Part shown: piece by piece, positions 1 through 9,158 of the stretch
How positions within the stretch are numbered: the first letter of the stretch is position 1
Layout: every line of letters begins with the position of its first letter
From: Kocuria flava
Lineage (GTDB): Bacteria > Actinomycetota > Actinomycetes > Actinomycetales > Micrococcaceae
DNA: 64,000 nucleotides
Direction: 5' to 3'
Assembly: GCF_001482365.1 (NCBI RefSeq)
Contig: NZ_CP013254.1
Location: 2,356,001 to 2,420,000 of the forward strand
Made by a program: the position numbers and the translations under genes
The notes under the pieces: generated by a model
Told to the model about the DNA's origin: nothing
Seen by the model: the letters and a program-made list of their open reading frames with translations, nothing else
Database searches by the model: none

Positions 1-156
1 TCGGTGACGCAGATCGGCTACGACCGCGAGGAGCGCAGTCAGCTGGCCCTCATGCAGGGGAAGTTCGCGGAGGAGCACTTCGTGAAGCCGCACCGGACCC
101 TCCTGGAGCAGTGGGCCGCGGCCCACTCCGGACGAGAGAAGGAGACGCACCGATGA
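1..156 (+). CDS. C-terminal fragment of a DUF1852 / MesX-like protein
   Basis: Frame 1 is open from the first base to a TGA at 154-156, giving the last 51 residues of a gene that begins outside the window. The tail includes TQIGYDREERSQLALMQGKF and ends in HSGREKETHR. From memory this resembles the C-terminus of DUF1852 proteins (MesX), which are required with the MesD core methionine synthase in Acinetobacter. The stop overlaps the start of the downstream synthase gene by 4 bp (ATGA), which implies translational coupling and supports the assignment. Only the tail is visible, so the family call rests on resemblance plus context. Confidence 0.6.
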   Translation, partial: SVTQIGYDREERSQLALMQGKFAEEHFVKPHRTLLEQWAAAHSGREKETHR

Positions 157-1196
157 ACACCCTGTTGCCCACCACCGTCGTCGGCAGCCTGCCCAAGCCC
201 TCCTGGCTCGCGGAAAGCGAGACGCTGTGGTCCCCCTGGAAGCTGGACGGCGAGGAACTGCGCGAGGGCAAGCGGGATGCGCTGAGCCTGGCCGTGGACG
301 AGCAGCACCAGGCGGGCATCGACATCATCAGCGACGGCGAACAGACCCGTCAGCACTTCGTCACCACGTTCATCGAACACCTCAGCGGCGTCGACTTCGA
401 ACACCGGAGGACCGTGCGGATCCGTGACCGCTACGACGCGAGCGTCCCGACGGTCGTCGGCGCGGTGGGCCGTGAGCGGTCGGTCTTCCTCGACGACGCG
501 AGGGCCCTCCGTGCGCGGACCAGCCAGCCCATCAAGTGGACGCTCCCCGGTCCCATGACCATGATCGACACCCTCTACGACGAGCACTACAGGAGTCGCG
601 AAGAGCTCGCCTGGGAGTTCGCGAAGATCCTCAACCAGGAGGCCAAGGAGCTGGAGGCGGCGGGCGTCGACATCATCCAGTTCGATGAGCCTGCCTTCAA
701 CGTGTTCTTCGACGACCTCAAGGAGTGGGGCGTGGCCGCACTGGAGCGAGCGGCCGAGGGACTGCGCAGCACGACGGCCGTGCACATCTGCTACGGCTAC
801 GGCATCAAGGCCAATACCGAGTGGAAGGCGACGCTCGGGTCGGAGTGGCGCCAGTACGAGATGTCGTTCCCGCTGCTCCAGCAGTCGACGATCGACATGG
901 TCTCCCTGGAATGCCACAACTCCCGCGTCCCGGTCGAGCTCATCGAGCTGCTCCGAGGCAAGAAGGTGATGGTCGGGGCCATCGACGTCGCCGACGGCGC
1001 GATCGAGACCCCGGAGGACGTGGCCGGCACCCTCCGGCAGGTGCTCCGCTTCGTCGATGCGGACAAGCTGTATCCGAGCACCAACTGCGGCATGGCGCCA
1101 CTGGCTCGACAGGTTGCGCGGGACAAGATGACCGCTCTCGCCGCGGGAGCGGAGATCATCCGAGCGGAACTCTCCGGAGCGGCGCCCTCGACGTGA
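153..1196 (+). CDS. Core methionine synthase, MesD type (MetE C-terminal-like)
   Basis: A 347-residue protein matching only the catalytic half of cobalamin-independent methionine synthase; full MetE is about 750 residues. It would methylate homocysteine to methionine. Candidate zinc ligands are His211 and Cys213 in VHICYG, Glu253 in SLECHNS and Cys312 in TNCGMAP. The stretches SDGEQTRQHFVTTF and IIQFDEPAFNVF are typical of the MesD subgroup. In Acinetobacter MesD works with the DUF1852 protein MesX and oxygen instead of folate donors (known from that family). Start ATG 153 follows GGAGA and overlaps the upstream stop. Base composition is visibly less GC-rich than the core genes, which may indicate acquisition by transfer. 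Confidence 0.85.
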   Translation: MNTLLPTTVVGSLPKPSWLAESETLWSPWKLDGEELREGKRDALSLAVDEQHQAGIDIISDGEQTRQHFVTTFIEHLSGVDFEHRRTVRIRDRYDASVPTVVGAVGRERSVFLDDARALRARTSQPIKWTLPGPMTMIDTLYDEHYRSREELAWEFAKILNQEAKELEAAGVDIIQFDEPAFNVFFDDLKEWGVAALERAAEGLRSTTAVHICYGYGIKANTEWKATLGSEWRQYEMSFPLLQQSTIDMVSLECHNSRVPVELIELLRGKKVMVGAIDVADGAIETPEDVAGTLRQVLRFVDADKLYPSTNCGMAPLARQVARDKMTALAAGAEIIRAELSGAAPST

Positions 1197-1794
1197 CGGC
1201 CAGGGCGACGACAGTGGTGCCCTGCCCGGCGGGGTCGGCGGCGGCCATCGAGCGGGCATCCGCCGGGACGCCGGGGCGGGTGGAGGCGGCCATGGGCACA
1301 CCGTGGCAGACACCCGGTCGGGGCAGCGCGCCACCGCTTCGGACATGGCCCGCTGTGGGTCCCGGCTGATCGCGTGGGGACCGTTCGACGGAGCGCAACA
1401 GCGAAGAGGTGCAGTCCATCACGGGTTGCACCCCTTCTGCGCTGTTCTCGATGGTCTCGAGCCAGGTCGACGCCGTGTGCTGTCACTCCGTGCACCGCGT
1501 GGGGGGAGCGAGAAGATCCGGTCCAGAAGCTTCGACCGGGACCAGGCACGGGAACCGCTCGCCCTGTGCACAGGTGTCCGTTCCGCCGGTTCAGGGTCCG
1601 TGGGGCAGCCGGCCCGGTGCCGGCGTGGCGACCGGTCCGGACGGTCGGCCGAAGAGCCGCTCCAGGACGTGGTGGACGCGGTCGCTGCCGCGTTCCCGGA
1701 CACCCTGGCCGGGCGCGCCCTGGCCCGGGTGCTGCGCGGCACTGCCCCGGCCGGGCTTCTGCGGACGGCTGGGGACGGTGTCCTCAGCGGCGCC
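1197..1794. other. Gene-poor stretch next to a decayed gene
   Basis: About 600 bp with no open frame on either strand that resembles a protein. Reading frames are Arg/Pro/Gly-rich shadows without ribosome binding sites. It lies between the methionine synthase stop and the 3' end of the decayed nuclease gene and probably includes degraded sequence. No terminal repeats or transposase motifs were seen. Confidence 0.5.
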
Positions 1795-3560
1795 GAGGCG
1801 CAGGCCCACGATCTCCGGGTTGTGGTCGGAGGCGCGGTAGGGGTCGGCCGTGTAGAGGTCGGTCACGTTGTGGTTGTGCCGGCTGTACTCCAGGCCTGCG
1901 GACTCGTGGGCGTTGATCTCCCAGACGTCCGAGCCGGTCACGGTCCCGGCCGCGGCGGGCGAGGACGTGGTCCAGGGAGCCGACCATGCCGTTGAAGGCA
2001 TAGGAGTGCTCGCCCGCCGGAGCCAGGTTCACGTAGCCGGCCTCGTGCAGGACTCGCATCGGGTCCTCCTGGTCGTAGGCGTTGAAGTCGCCGGTCAGGA
2101 GGATCCGGTCGGTGCCCCGGGTCCTCTTCACCTGCTCCGTGAGGGTCACCGGTGCCTGGGCCTGGGTAGTGCGATCGGCGTTCCACGCCCCGGCGCCGTT
2201 CCCGGTATCGGCGTTGGGCCCGGAATCCGGCGCGGAGCCCTTGGACTTGAAGTGGTTCACGACGACGGTGAAGTCCTCGGCCCCGGTCCTGCCGACAGGG
2301 CGGAAGGTCTGGGCCAACGGCTCACGGGCGTTGTCGAAGTTCTCGTCGTCCTGCAGGATCACGGACCCGCCCACCGTTTCGAGTGCGGCCGGCTTGTAGA
2401 TGAACGCGGTCCGGATGACGTCCTCGGCCTCGGGGGCCGGCCGTTCGGCCGGGGACGGCACGTAGGCCCAGACCTCGGAGCCCGCCGCGGTGTTGAGGGC
2501 GTCCACCAGCTCGGACAGCGCCTGGTCGCGGTCCTTGCCGAACTTCGCGGAGTTCTCGATCTCCTCCAGGGAGACGACCTCGGCGTCCAGGGCATCGATC
2601 GCGGCGACGATCTTGGCCTGCTGGCGTTCCAGGTCCTCCTGTTCGGCGGCCCCGCGGGCGTCGCAGCCCCCGCGCACCGAGACCGGGTCCCCGGCGCGGT
2701 CCGAGTAGTAGGTGCAGCCGGCCAGCTCGTCGCCGGTGGTGGTGAAGTAGTTCAGGACGTTGAACGTGGCCAGCTGCACGTCCCCGCCGACCGGCTCGGG
2801 AGCGGCGGTGCGGGTGTTCTCGGCGACCACGGGGGCGTCCTCGAGGTTCTCACCGGTCAGGTGGGCTGGAGGCGCCACGCGTCGAAGGAGTAGGAGAGCA
2901 CCACCGGCGCCACGAAGTCCACGGGCGCGCCGATCCGCATCGGGGTCTCGCGGGAGAGGTAGGGCAACGGGATCGCGGCGTTGGCGACGTTGCCGTAGTC
3001 GGTCGTCGCCCCGTCGTCGAGCAGCACCCCACGAGCCTCGTTCTCGGCGGCCTGCGCGGCCGCCTCGGGGGAGCCGGGCGCGCCGACGGCGGTGGGCTGG
3101 ACCAGGGGCGTGGTCCCTGCGGCCAGCCCGATCTCCCCGTAGCGGTTGAGGTCGTAGTTGTCGGTGATCACGAACTCACCGGCCGGGTCCAGGAGCATGC
3201 CTTCGAGGTCCTCGCGTTCGGCCTCCTCGGCGGGACACCCGACGACGGCGGGCTTGACGGCCTCCGCGGGCTCGTCCAGGACCCGCAGGCCGTCGGCGCG
3301 CACGCTGATCCGGGTCTGGCCGTGGTACTCCACGACCGCGCCGGTGACCTCCACGTGCTGTCCCGGCCGGACGGTGCCCACGGTGTCGGGGGAGTGCACG
3401 ACGATCGCCTCGGAGGCGTCATGGGCGCCCGGGTCGAGCTCCCCGCCGGTCCCCGGGGTCTGGACGTGGTAGCCGTTGAGCCCGCCGGTGGCGTAGACGG
3501 CGGTGACGACGCCGCGGGTGGTCACCGCCTGCCCCACCATCGGGGAGGTGTCCCCGGTGC
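1795..3560 (-). pseudogene. Decayed secreted ExeM/NucH-like endonuclease-exonuclease-phosphatase
   Basis: Three consecutive minus-strand pieces in different frames together match one secreted nuclease of the endonuclease/exonuclease/phosphatase superfamily. Piece 1 (about 3560-2860) begins in GTGDTSPMVGQ, the usual OB-like region after a signal peptide, and stops after WRLQPT. Piece 2 (about 2868-1965) continues from HLTGENLEDAPVV and carries ATFNVLNYF, SLEEIEN, VNHFKSKGS, LLTGDFNAYDQEDP and SLDHVLA. Piece 3 continues SPAAAGTVTGSD through YRASDHNPEIVGL. Frameshifts therefore fall near 2860-2868 and 1962-1970. No signal peptide or valid start exists upstream, so the N-terminus is lost too. Catalytic motifs are intact, suggesting recent inactivation; sequencing error could explain the frameshifts but not the missing 5' end. 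Confidence 0.85.
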
Positions 3561-3769
3561 CACGTTCCGTGCCGCAACGACCGGTCCGTCCCATGACCGG
3601 AGGGAGCACGGCATGACAGCAGCCGCCGTCATCGGCTGGTGGGCGTGCATGATGTCTTCTTCCCCGATCCGTCCGCCCGGACCGACCGCAGGACCACTGG
3701 GCGAGCATCATCCGAACGCCGCTTCGCTCGGGGCCTCCACCCGTTGGACGAGCACCGGCCCGCACCGGC

Positions 3770-5419
3770 TCAACGGTGGGGGACGAGCTCCTTGGTGAAG
3801 ACCGTGCCGCCGTGGCCGTCGCGCAGGCTCACGGTCAGCACGTCGTCCTCGTCCAGCTGCACGTGGCCGAAGAACTGGAAGCGGCCGTCGCGAGGGGAGC
3901 CGGCGGTGGGTCCTGCCTTGGCGAAGACCTGCTCCGGGCCGAAAGTGCCGTCCAGCTCGTTGGGGCCGAAGGTGCCGGCGTTGATGGGGCCGGCCACGAA
4001 CTCCCAGAACTCGTCGAAGTCGGTGAACGCTGCCCGTTCGGGCGAGTAGTGGTGCGCCGCACAGTAGTGCACGTCCGCGGTCACCCACACGACGTTGCGC
4101 ACCCCGGCGTCCTTGAAGGCCTTGAGCACCCGGGCCAGCTCGAGCTCCCGGCCCAGCGGGGCCCCGTCGTCGGCGTTGCTGATCGACTCCTGGGCCTTCC
4201 CGTCCGGGACGATCACCCCCAGGGGGAGGTCCGCGGCGATCACTTTCCAGGTGGCGCGCGACGAGCGCACGCCGTCGATGAGCCACCGCACCTGCTCCTC
4301 GCCGAGCAGGGGCGTGGCGTGGGGCTCCAGACCGGCCGTGTTCCTGCCCTTGAAGGTGCGCATGTCGAGGCAGAAGACGTCCAGCTGCGGGCCGCGCTCG
4401 ATCCGGCGGTAGATCCGCCGGCCCTCGAACCCGGTGGTGCCCGGACGCAGGGCACGTGCTTCGCCGATGGGCTGGTACTCCTGCCAGGCCCGCCGTCCGC
4501 GGGCGGCCAGGGTGTTGACGTCGCGCACGGTGTAGCGCTCGTCCTCGAGGATCTCCCCGGGCCACCAGTTGTTGGTCGTCTCGTGGTCGTCCCACTGGGC
4601 CACGACGGGTACGTCGGCGTACATCGCCCGCACGTTGGTGTCCATGAGGTTGTACCGGTGACGGGCCCGGTACTCCTCCTGGGTCTCGGCGACCTTGGTG
4701 ACGCCTTCGGTGACCAGGTTGCGCCAGATGCGGCCGTCCGCCTCGACGACCTCCGCCTGGATGGGGCCGTCGGCGTAGATCGTGTCCCCGGAGTGGATGA
4801 AGAAGTCCGGGTCCAGGTCGTGCATCGCCCGGTAGGTGTACATCCCGCCCAGATCCGGGTTGATGCCCCAGCCCTGTCCGGCCGTGTCACCCGTCCACAC
4901 GAAGGACTGGCTGCGGCGGCCGGGGCCGTGCCCGTGCCCCCCGGATCGGCCCCGTCCGCGGACGCCCGGTGCTGTCCGGAAGGTGCCGTGGTGGACGTCG
5001 GAGAGCACGCCCTCCTCGTCCTCGAAGCGCACCTCCAGGGCGAAGCGCGTGCCGGCGGGCAGGTCCGTGGCCCCGATCTTGACGGTGTGGTCGGTCGCCT
5101 CGCCCACCCACCCGGAGGTCAGGGTCCGCTCGAAGCCGCCGCGGCCGCGGAGGGGCGCGCCGTCGGCGTCCACGGCCCGCAAGTGCGCCACCATGCGACC
5201 GGTGCCGTCCGTGCGGGACCACAGGATCGCCGAGGAGGACGTCACGTCGCCGGTGGCGATGCCGCTGGGCAGGTGCAGGCGCCGCCGCACCAGGGCCGGG
5301 GACGACGGGCCGGCCGGCATCACGGGGCGGGCGGCGGAGGCCGGGGCTGCGCCGGCCACGGTCAGAGCGGAGGCCGCGAGGGAGCCCTGGAGCAGGCCGC
5401 GGCGGGAGAAGGTAGCCAT
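3770..5419 (-). CDS. phoD: PhoD-like alkaline phosphatase / phosphodiesterase, Tat-exported
   Basis: 549 residues, close to the usual length of PhoD family enzymes, which remove phosphate from phosphomonoesters or phosphodiesters outside the cell using Ca/Fe. The N-terminus MATFSRRGLLQGSLAAS is a twin-arginine signal ending in ASA near residue 29, fitting the tatA/tatC genes at the far end of the window. Metal-site motifs include WTGDTAGQGWG, FFIHSGDTIYADGP, WDDHETTNNWW and WVTADVHYCAAHHY. Start ATG 5419 is chosen because it directly precedes the Tat motif. It is divergent from the UvrA-like gene. The substrate cannot be read from sequence. Confidence 0.88.
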   Translation of the reverse strand: MATFSRRGLLQGSLAASALTVAGAAPASAARPVMPAGPSSPALVRRRLHLPSGIATGDVTSSSAILWSRTDGTGRMVAHLRAVDADGAPLRGRGGFERTLTSGWVGEATDHTVKIGATDLPAGTRFALEVRFEDEEGVLSDVHHGTFRTAPGVRGRGRSGGHGHGPGRRSQSFVWTGDTAGQGWGINPDLGGMYTYRAMHDLDPDFFIHSGDTIYADGPIQAEVVEADGRIWRNLVTEGVTKVAETQEEYRARHRYNLMDTNVRAMYADVPVVAQWDDHETTNNWWPGEILEDERYTVRDVNTLAARGRRAWQEYQPIGEARALRPGTTGFEGRRIYRRIERGPQLDVFCLDMRTFKGRNTAGLEPHATPLLGEEQVRWLIDGVRSSRATWKVIAADLPLGVIVPDGKAQESISNADDGAPLGRELELARVLKAFKDAGVRNVVWVTADVHYCAAHHYSPERAAFTDFDEFWEFVAGPINAGTFGPNELDGTFGPEQVFAKAGPTAGSPRDGRFQFFGHVQLDEDDVLTVSLRDGHGGTVFTKELVPHR

Positions 5420-5820
5420 GGCCCGATCCTCCGCCCCCCGGCTGACCCGGAATTGAACAACCGTCGACGGTCCGCCGACCGGCCGGTGAGCGATCTGCCG
5501 CCGGGGGCCGGTCACGGGATCAGCCGTGCGGTCCCCGTGCCGGATGCCACGGTTGCTCGCATCGACCGCACCGGGGCTTCCGCGCGATCGGGTGAAATCT
5601 CGATCCGGCTCGCCCTCAGGGTGGGCACGGCCGAGGTCCAAGGATGCGGCTGTGCAGCCGGCCTTCGCTGCGGGCCCGAGCTCGGCCGTCCTCGCGCTGC
5701 CGCGGCCGTGGGCTCGCCGGGCGGCGCCCGGCGGTCGAGGCCGTCTTCGCGGGGTCGTGCCGAGGCTGTGGGCGAGCGTGCCACCGGGCAGCGGCCGGTC
5801 CTGTCTCCGGGCGCCTCGGA

Positions 5821-5846
5821 ACCCGGCGCCGCTGCCGGCGCCGGGT
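5821..5846. repeat. Inverted repeat upstream of uvrA2
   Basis: ACCCGGCGCC, a 6-nt spacer, then the exact complement. It ends 18 bp before the presumed -10 box of the downstream gene, so it could be an operator; a terminator role is unlikely because the upstream gene points away. Confidence 0.35.
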
Positions 5847-5864
5847 CGGGTTCGCGGGCCTCGA

Positions 5865-5870
5865 TAGAGT
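5865..5870 (+). promoter_or_regulatory. -10 box for leaderless uvrA2
   Basis: TAGAGT ends 7 nt before ATG 5878, placing the transcription start at or next to the start codon. No Shine-Dalgarno sequence is present, consistent with a leaderless mRNA. No good -35 was recognised. Confidence 0.5.
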
Positions 5871-5877
5871 CGGACGG

Positions 5878-8460
5878 ATGCGACATGAACACGATGTTCT
5901 CGATCGAACGGCGTCGACGCTGTCCGCGCCGGCCCCCGAGCACTCCACGGACGGTCTCGTCCGGGTCCGTGGCGCCCGGGAGAACAACCTGCACACTGTG
6001 GATGTCGATGTGCCGCGCGATGCGATCGTGGCGTTCACCGGTGTCTCCGGCTCAGGCAAGTCGTCCTTGGCCTTCGGCACCATCTACGCCGAAGCCCAGC
6101 GTCGGTACTTCGAGTCCGTCGCCCCGTACGCCCGCCGGCTCATCCAGCAGGGACACCATCCCAAGGTGGAGCAGATCACGGGTCTGCCCCCGGCCGTGGC
6201 GCTGCAGCAGCGTCGCGGCACGGCCACGGCCCGCTCCACCGTCGGCACCCTCACCACGCTGTCGAACTCGCTGCGCATGCTCTTCTCGCGTGCCGGCACC
6301 TATCCGGGCGGGGCCGCTCAGCTGGACTCGGATGCTTTTTCCCCGAACACCGCTGCAGGGGCCTGCCCGGAATGCCACGGCTTGGGCACTGCGCACACCG
6401 TCAGCGAGACGTCCCTGGTCCCCGATCCGTCTCTCAGCATCCGCGACGGGGCCATCGCCGCCTGGCCCGGCGGCTGGCAGGGCAAGAACCTGCGTGACAT
6501 CCTCACGCACCTCGGGCACGACATCGACACCCCGTGGCAGGAGCTGCCCCGGAAGGACCGGGACTGGATCCTCTTCACCGGGGAGCAACCGGTCGTGGAG
6601 GTCACGCCGCAGCGTGATCGCGTCGCCAAGCCGTACAGGGGCCGGTTCTGGAGCGCCCGCAGCCATGTGCTGCACACCCTGGCCGAGTCCAAGAGTGCCA
6701 CCATGCGCGAGCGTGTCCTGGGCTTCATGCAGACCGGGCCGTGTCCGCGGTGCGGCGGCAGCGGACTCAGGGCAGAGGCTCTGGCGGTGACCTTCGCGGG
6801 AAAGAGCATCGCCGAGCTCAACATCCTGCCGATGACCGAACTTGCCGAGGTGATCCGCCCCACCGCAGAACGCACAGCAGCCGGAACCGCCTCGCGCACG
6901 CAGGCCTCGGGTGAGGACAACGAGGTGGCCGTGACCATTGCCCGAGACCTGCTGGTGCGGATCACCGTGCTGCTGGACCTGGGGCTGGGCTACCTCGCCC
7001 TGGGCCGTTCCACTCCCACCCTGTCCCCGGGGGAGATGCAGCGCCTGCGGATCGCCACCCAGCTCCGCTCCGGGCTGTTCGGGGTGGTCTACGTGCTCGA
7101 CGAGCCCTCAGCCGGGCTGCATCCTGCCGATGCCGAGCCGCTGCTCGCGGTGCTGGAGCAGCTCAAGTCCTCCGGCAACTCGGTGTTCGTGGTGGAGCAC
7201 AACATGGACGTGGTGCGCCGCGCGGACTGGCTGGTGGACGTGGGACCGGGAGCTGGTGCCGGAGGAGGTGAGGTGCTCTACAGCGGACCGGTGGCCGGCC
7301 TCGCCGAAGTCCACGAGTCCGTGACCCGGCCGTTCTTGTTCACGCACGGTTCCGACGGAACGACCGCCTCCGGCGTCCGCCGGAACGCGACGGGCTGGCT
7401 GGAACTGCAGGACATCAGCAGGCACAACCTGCGCGAGCTCGACGCCGGCTTCCCGCTGGGGGTGCTGACAGCGGTCACCGGTGTGTCCGGTTCGGGCAAG
7501 ACGACCCTGGTCAGTCAGGTACTCGCCGAGGCGGTCGGCGCCGGGCTGCACCCGGGAGCCGAGGCTGCGGAAGAACCGGAACCGGGGAACCGCGGCGACG
7601 GCGCCGGTGACTCCGTCGGGGCCCGGAGCTGGGGAGCCGTCTGCGGACTGGAGCAGCTGGACCGGCTGGTGACGGTCGACCAGAAGCCCATCGGCCGCAC
7701 CCCACGCTCCAACCTGGCGACCTACACGGGGCTCTTCGATGCCGTCCGGAAGGAGTTCGCCGCCACGGACGCGGCCCGTGCCCGGGGCTTCGGCGCTGGA
7801 CGGTTCTCCTTCAACGTGGCCGGAGGTCGCTGCGAGACCTGCGAGGGGGAGGGATTCGTGGCTGTGGAGCTGCTGTTCCTGCCCGGCAGCTACGGGCCCT
7901 GCCCCCAGTGCCACGGCGCACGGTACAACCCCGACACGCTGGAGGTCACCTACCGCGGCCGGAACATCGCCGAGGTCCTGGCCATGACCGTGGACACCGC
8001 CGCCGAGTTCCTGGCCGACGTTCCCGCCGCCGCTCGCAGCCTCCAGGCGCTGCGGGAGGTGGGCCTGGGCTACCTGGGACTGGGCCGGCCGGCCACCGAG
8101 CTCTCCGGCGGAGAGGCCCAGCGCATCAAGCTCGCCACCGAACTGCAGCGCGCTGCCCGAGGCCACACCCTCTACCTGCTGGATGAACCCACCACAGGAC
8201 TGCACCCCGCCGACGTCCAGCTCCTGATGGCCCAGCTGCACCGGCTCGTCGACGCCGGCAACACGGTGATCGTCGTCGAGCACGAGATGGACGTGGTGGC
8301 CGGCGCCGACTGGGTGATCGACCTGGGACCCGCCGGTGGCGACGCCGGGGGCCGGATCGTCGCCGCCGGAACACCCGCCGTGGTTGCCGGTTCCGACAGG
8401 AGCCGGACAGCGCCGTACCTGGCTGCCGCATGCCAGAAGCGACCCTCAGCAGAACGGTGA
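5878..8460 (+). CDS. UvrA2-type excinuclease ABC subunit A paralogue
   Basis: 860 residues with the UvrA layout: two ABC ATPase halves with Walker A GVSGSGKSS (near residue 55) and GVSGSGKTT, signature regions LSPGEMQRLRIA and LSGGEAQRIKLA, and Cys motifs CPECHGLG, CPRCGGSG and CETCEGEG/CPQCHG. After SRAGTYPGG the chain goes almost directly to CPECHG, so the UvrB-binding domain of canonical UvrA (about 940-1000 residues) is missing. This defines class II UvrA (UvrA2, DrrC-like), linked in other bacteria to tolerance of DNA-damaging drugs. Start ATG 5878 is set by the TANNNT box 7 nt upstream. It converges with the next gene and overlaps it by 15 bp. Confidence 0.88.
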   Translation: MRHEHDVLDRTASTLSAPAPEHSTDGLVRVRGARENNLHTVDVDVPRDAIVAFTGVSGSGKSSLAFGTIYAEAQRRYFESVAPYARRLIQQGHHPKVEQITGLPPAVALQQRRGTATARSTVGTLTTLSNSLRMLFSRAGTYPGGAAQLDSDAFSPNTAAGACPECHGLGTAHTVSETSLVPDPSLSIRDGAIAAWPGGWQGKNLRDILTHLGHDIDTPWQELPRKDRDWILFTGEQPVVEVTPQRDRVAKPYRGRFWSARSHVLHTLAESKSATMRERVLGFMQTGPCPRCGGSGLRAEALAVTFAGKSIAELNILPMTELAEVIRPTAERTAAGTASRTQASGEDNEVAVTIARDLLVRITVLLDLGLGYLALGRSTPTLSPGEMQRLRIATQLRSGLFGVVYVLDEPSAGLHPADAEPLLAVLEQLKSSGNSVFVVEHNMDVVRRADWLVDVGPGAGAGGGEVLYSGPVAGLAEVHESVTRPFLFTHGSDGTTASGVRRNATGWLELQDISRHNLRELDAGFPLGVLTAVTGVSGSGKTTLVSQVLAEAVGAGLHPGAEAAEEPEPGNRGDGAGDSVGARSWGAVCGLEQLDRLVTVDQKPIGRTPRSNLATYTGLFDAVRKEFAATDAARARGFGAGRFSFNVAGGRCETCEGEGFVAVELLFLPGSYGPCPQCHGARYNPDTLEVTYRGRNIAEVLAMTVDTAAEFLADVPAAARSLQALREVGLGYLGLGRPATELSGGEAQRIKLATELQRAARGHTLYLLDEPTTGLHPADVQLLMAQLHRLVDAGNTVIVVEHEMDVVAGADWVIDLGPAGGDAGGRIVAAGTPAVVAGSDRSRTAPYLAAACQKRPSAER

Positions 8461-8946
8461 CTCGAGGTCGAGCGCCGGCACCTGGGTGGTCGTAGCGGCC
8501 CCCGGCGCCGAACACGGTCGATCTGTTCCCGGCCGCCCGCGGCCGGCCTCCGCTGTGGGGTGGGCTGGCGGCGGCGGGAGCAGCTGCGGCCGGCTGGTCC
8601 AGGCCCGGGCCGCGGCGCGTTCGTCGAGACGGAGCCGGCGGGTGGGGATGTGCAGGAGCTCGGAGGTCCACTCGGAGGCCTTCGCCTCCCGGTCCACGTC
8701 GGTGACCACGGTCAGCCGGGCGAGCTTCTTGACGCAGCCGGCGGACGTCCGGGCCAGCCACGGCGCCTTCGGGGAGACGTCGCCGACATCGAGCTCACCG
8801 CGGGTCGCGACCATCCGCACGCTGTCGTGGTCGCGGAGCGCCTCGTCGAGGACCGCGCGCACGTGCAGCATCTCCTCGGCGGTGATCCCTCCGTGGGCGT
8901 CGAGCGTGACGATGTTGGTGCCGGGCTGCACCGTGGTCTCCAGCAC
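8446..8946 (-). CDS. SpoIIAA-like (STAS-related) protein
   Basis: 166 residues from GTG 8946, chosen because GAGGAG lies just upstream. NIVTLDAHGGITAEEMLHV, an acidic/helical middle and LTVVTDVDREAKASEW fit the SpoIIAA-like fold family of small cytosolic proteins with unknown function. The recognised domain is about 120 residues. The last 45 or so residues are Pro/Arg-rich and lie partly in sequence shared with the 3' end of uvrA2 on the other strand, so the C-terminus may be an extension created by a lost stop. No operon partner. Confidence 0.65.
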   Translation of the reverse strand: MLETTVQPGTNIVTLDAHGGITAEEMLHVRAVLDEALRDHDSVRMVATRGELDVGDVSPKAPWLARTSAGCVKKLARLTVVTDVDREAKASEWTSELLHIPTRRLRLDERAAARAWTSRPQLLPPPPAHPTAEAGRGRPGTDRPCSAPGAATTTQVPALDLESPFC

Positions 8947-9116
8947 GGTCTCCTCCTGCTCCGCCGCGGCGCCGACGGCGTGGAAGCTACGGCAGGACCG
9001 CGCACGGCAGCGCTCAACGGGATGACGCGTGCACGGCACGGTTGAGGCAGTGGGGAAGCGACGGACCACTCCTCGTTCACAGTGTCACACAGCACGTCTT
9101 GCGGGGGCCGTGCCGT

Positions 9117-9122
9117 TACGCT
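9117..9122 (+). promoter_or_regulatory. Possible -10 box for vanY-like gene
   Basis: TACGCT about 37 bp upstream of the carboxypeptidase start; no convincing -35 at standard spacing. Assigned by position and TANNNT pattern only. Confidence 0.3.
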
Positions 9123-9158
9123 GAGGCGGATCTCTCCCGGACACGTGGGGGCGTGAAC

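Larger units (their letters stand above)
5420..5877. other. Divergent intergenic region between phoD and uvrA2
   Basis: 458 bp without a credible gene. Near its right end is a 10-bp stem (5821-5830 with 5837-5846, ACCCGGCGCC and its complement, 6-nt loop) followed by a TANNNT box at 5865-5870. It should hold the promoters of both flanking genes. I saw no clear phosphate-regulator box. Confidence 0.5.

Noticed and set aside
39..1346. Long minus-strand open frame over the methionine synthase gene
   Set aside because: It is the antisense shadow of a well-supported gene, with no family match and Arg/Pro-rich composition.
1650..1795. Plus-strand segment EEPLQDVVDAVAAAFPDTLAG that looked protein-like
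   Set aside because: No start, no ribosome site, no recognisable family and not continued on either side.
3157..3166. TTGTCGGTG resembling the PafBC-dependent promoter element
   Set aside because: It lies inside the nuclease pseudogene and has no TANNNT box at the required spacing downstream.
3776..6790. 1004-codon plus-strand open frame across phoD and into uvrA2
   Set aside because: It runs antisense to phoD and out of frame with uvrA2; low-complexity Gly/Arg/Val translation typical of GC-rich shadows.
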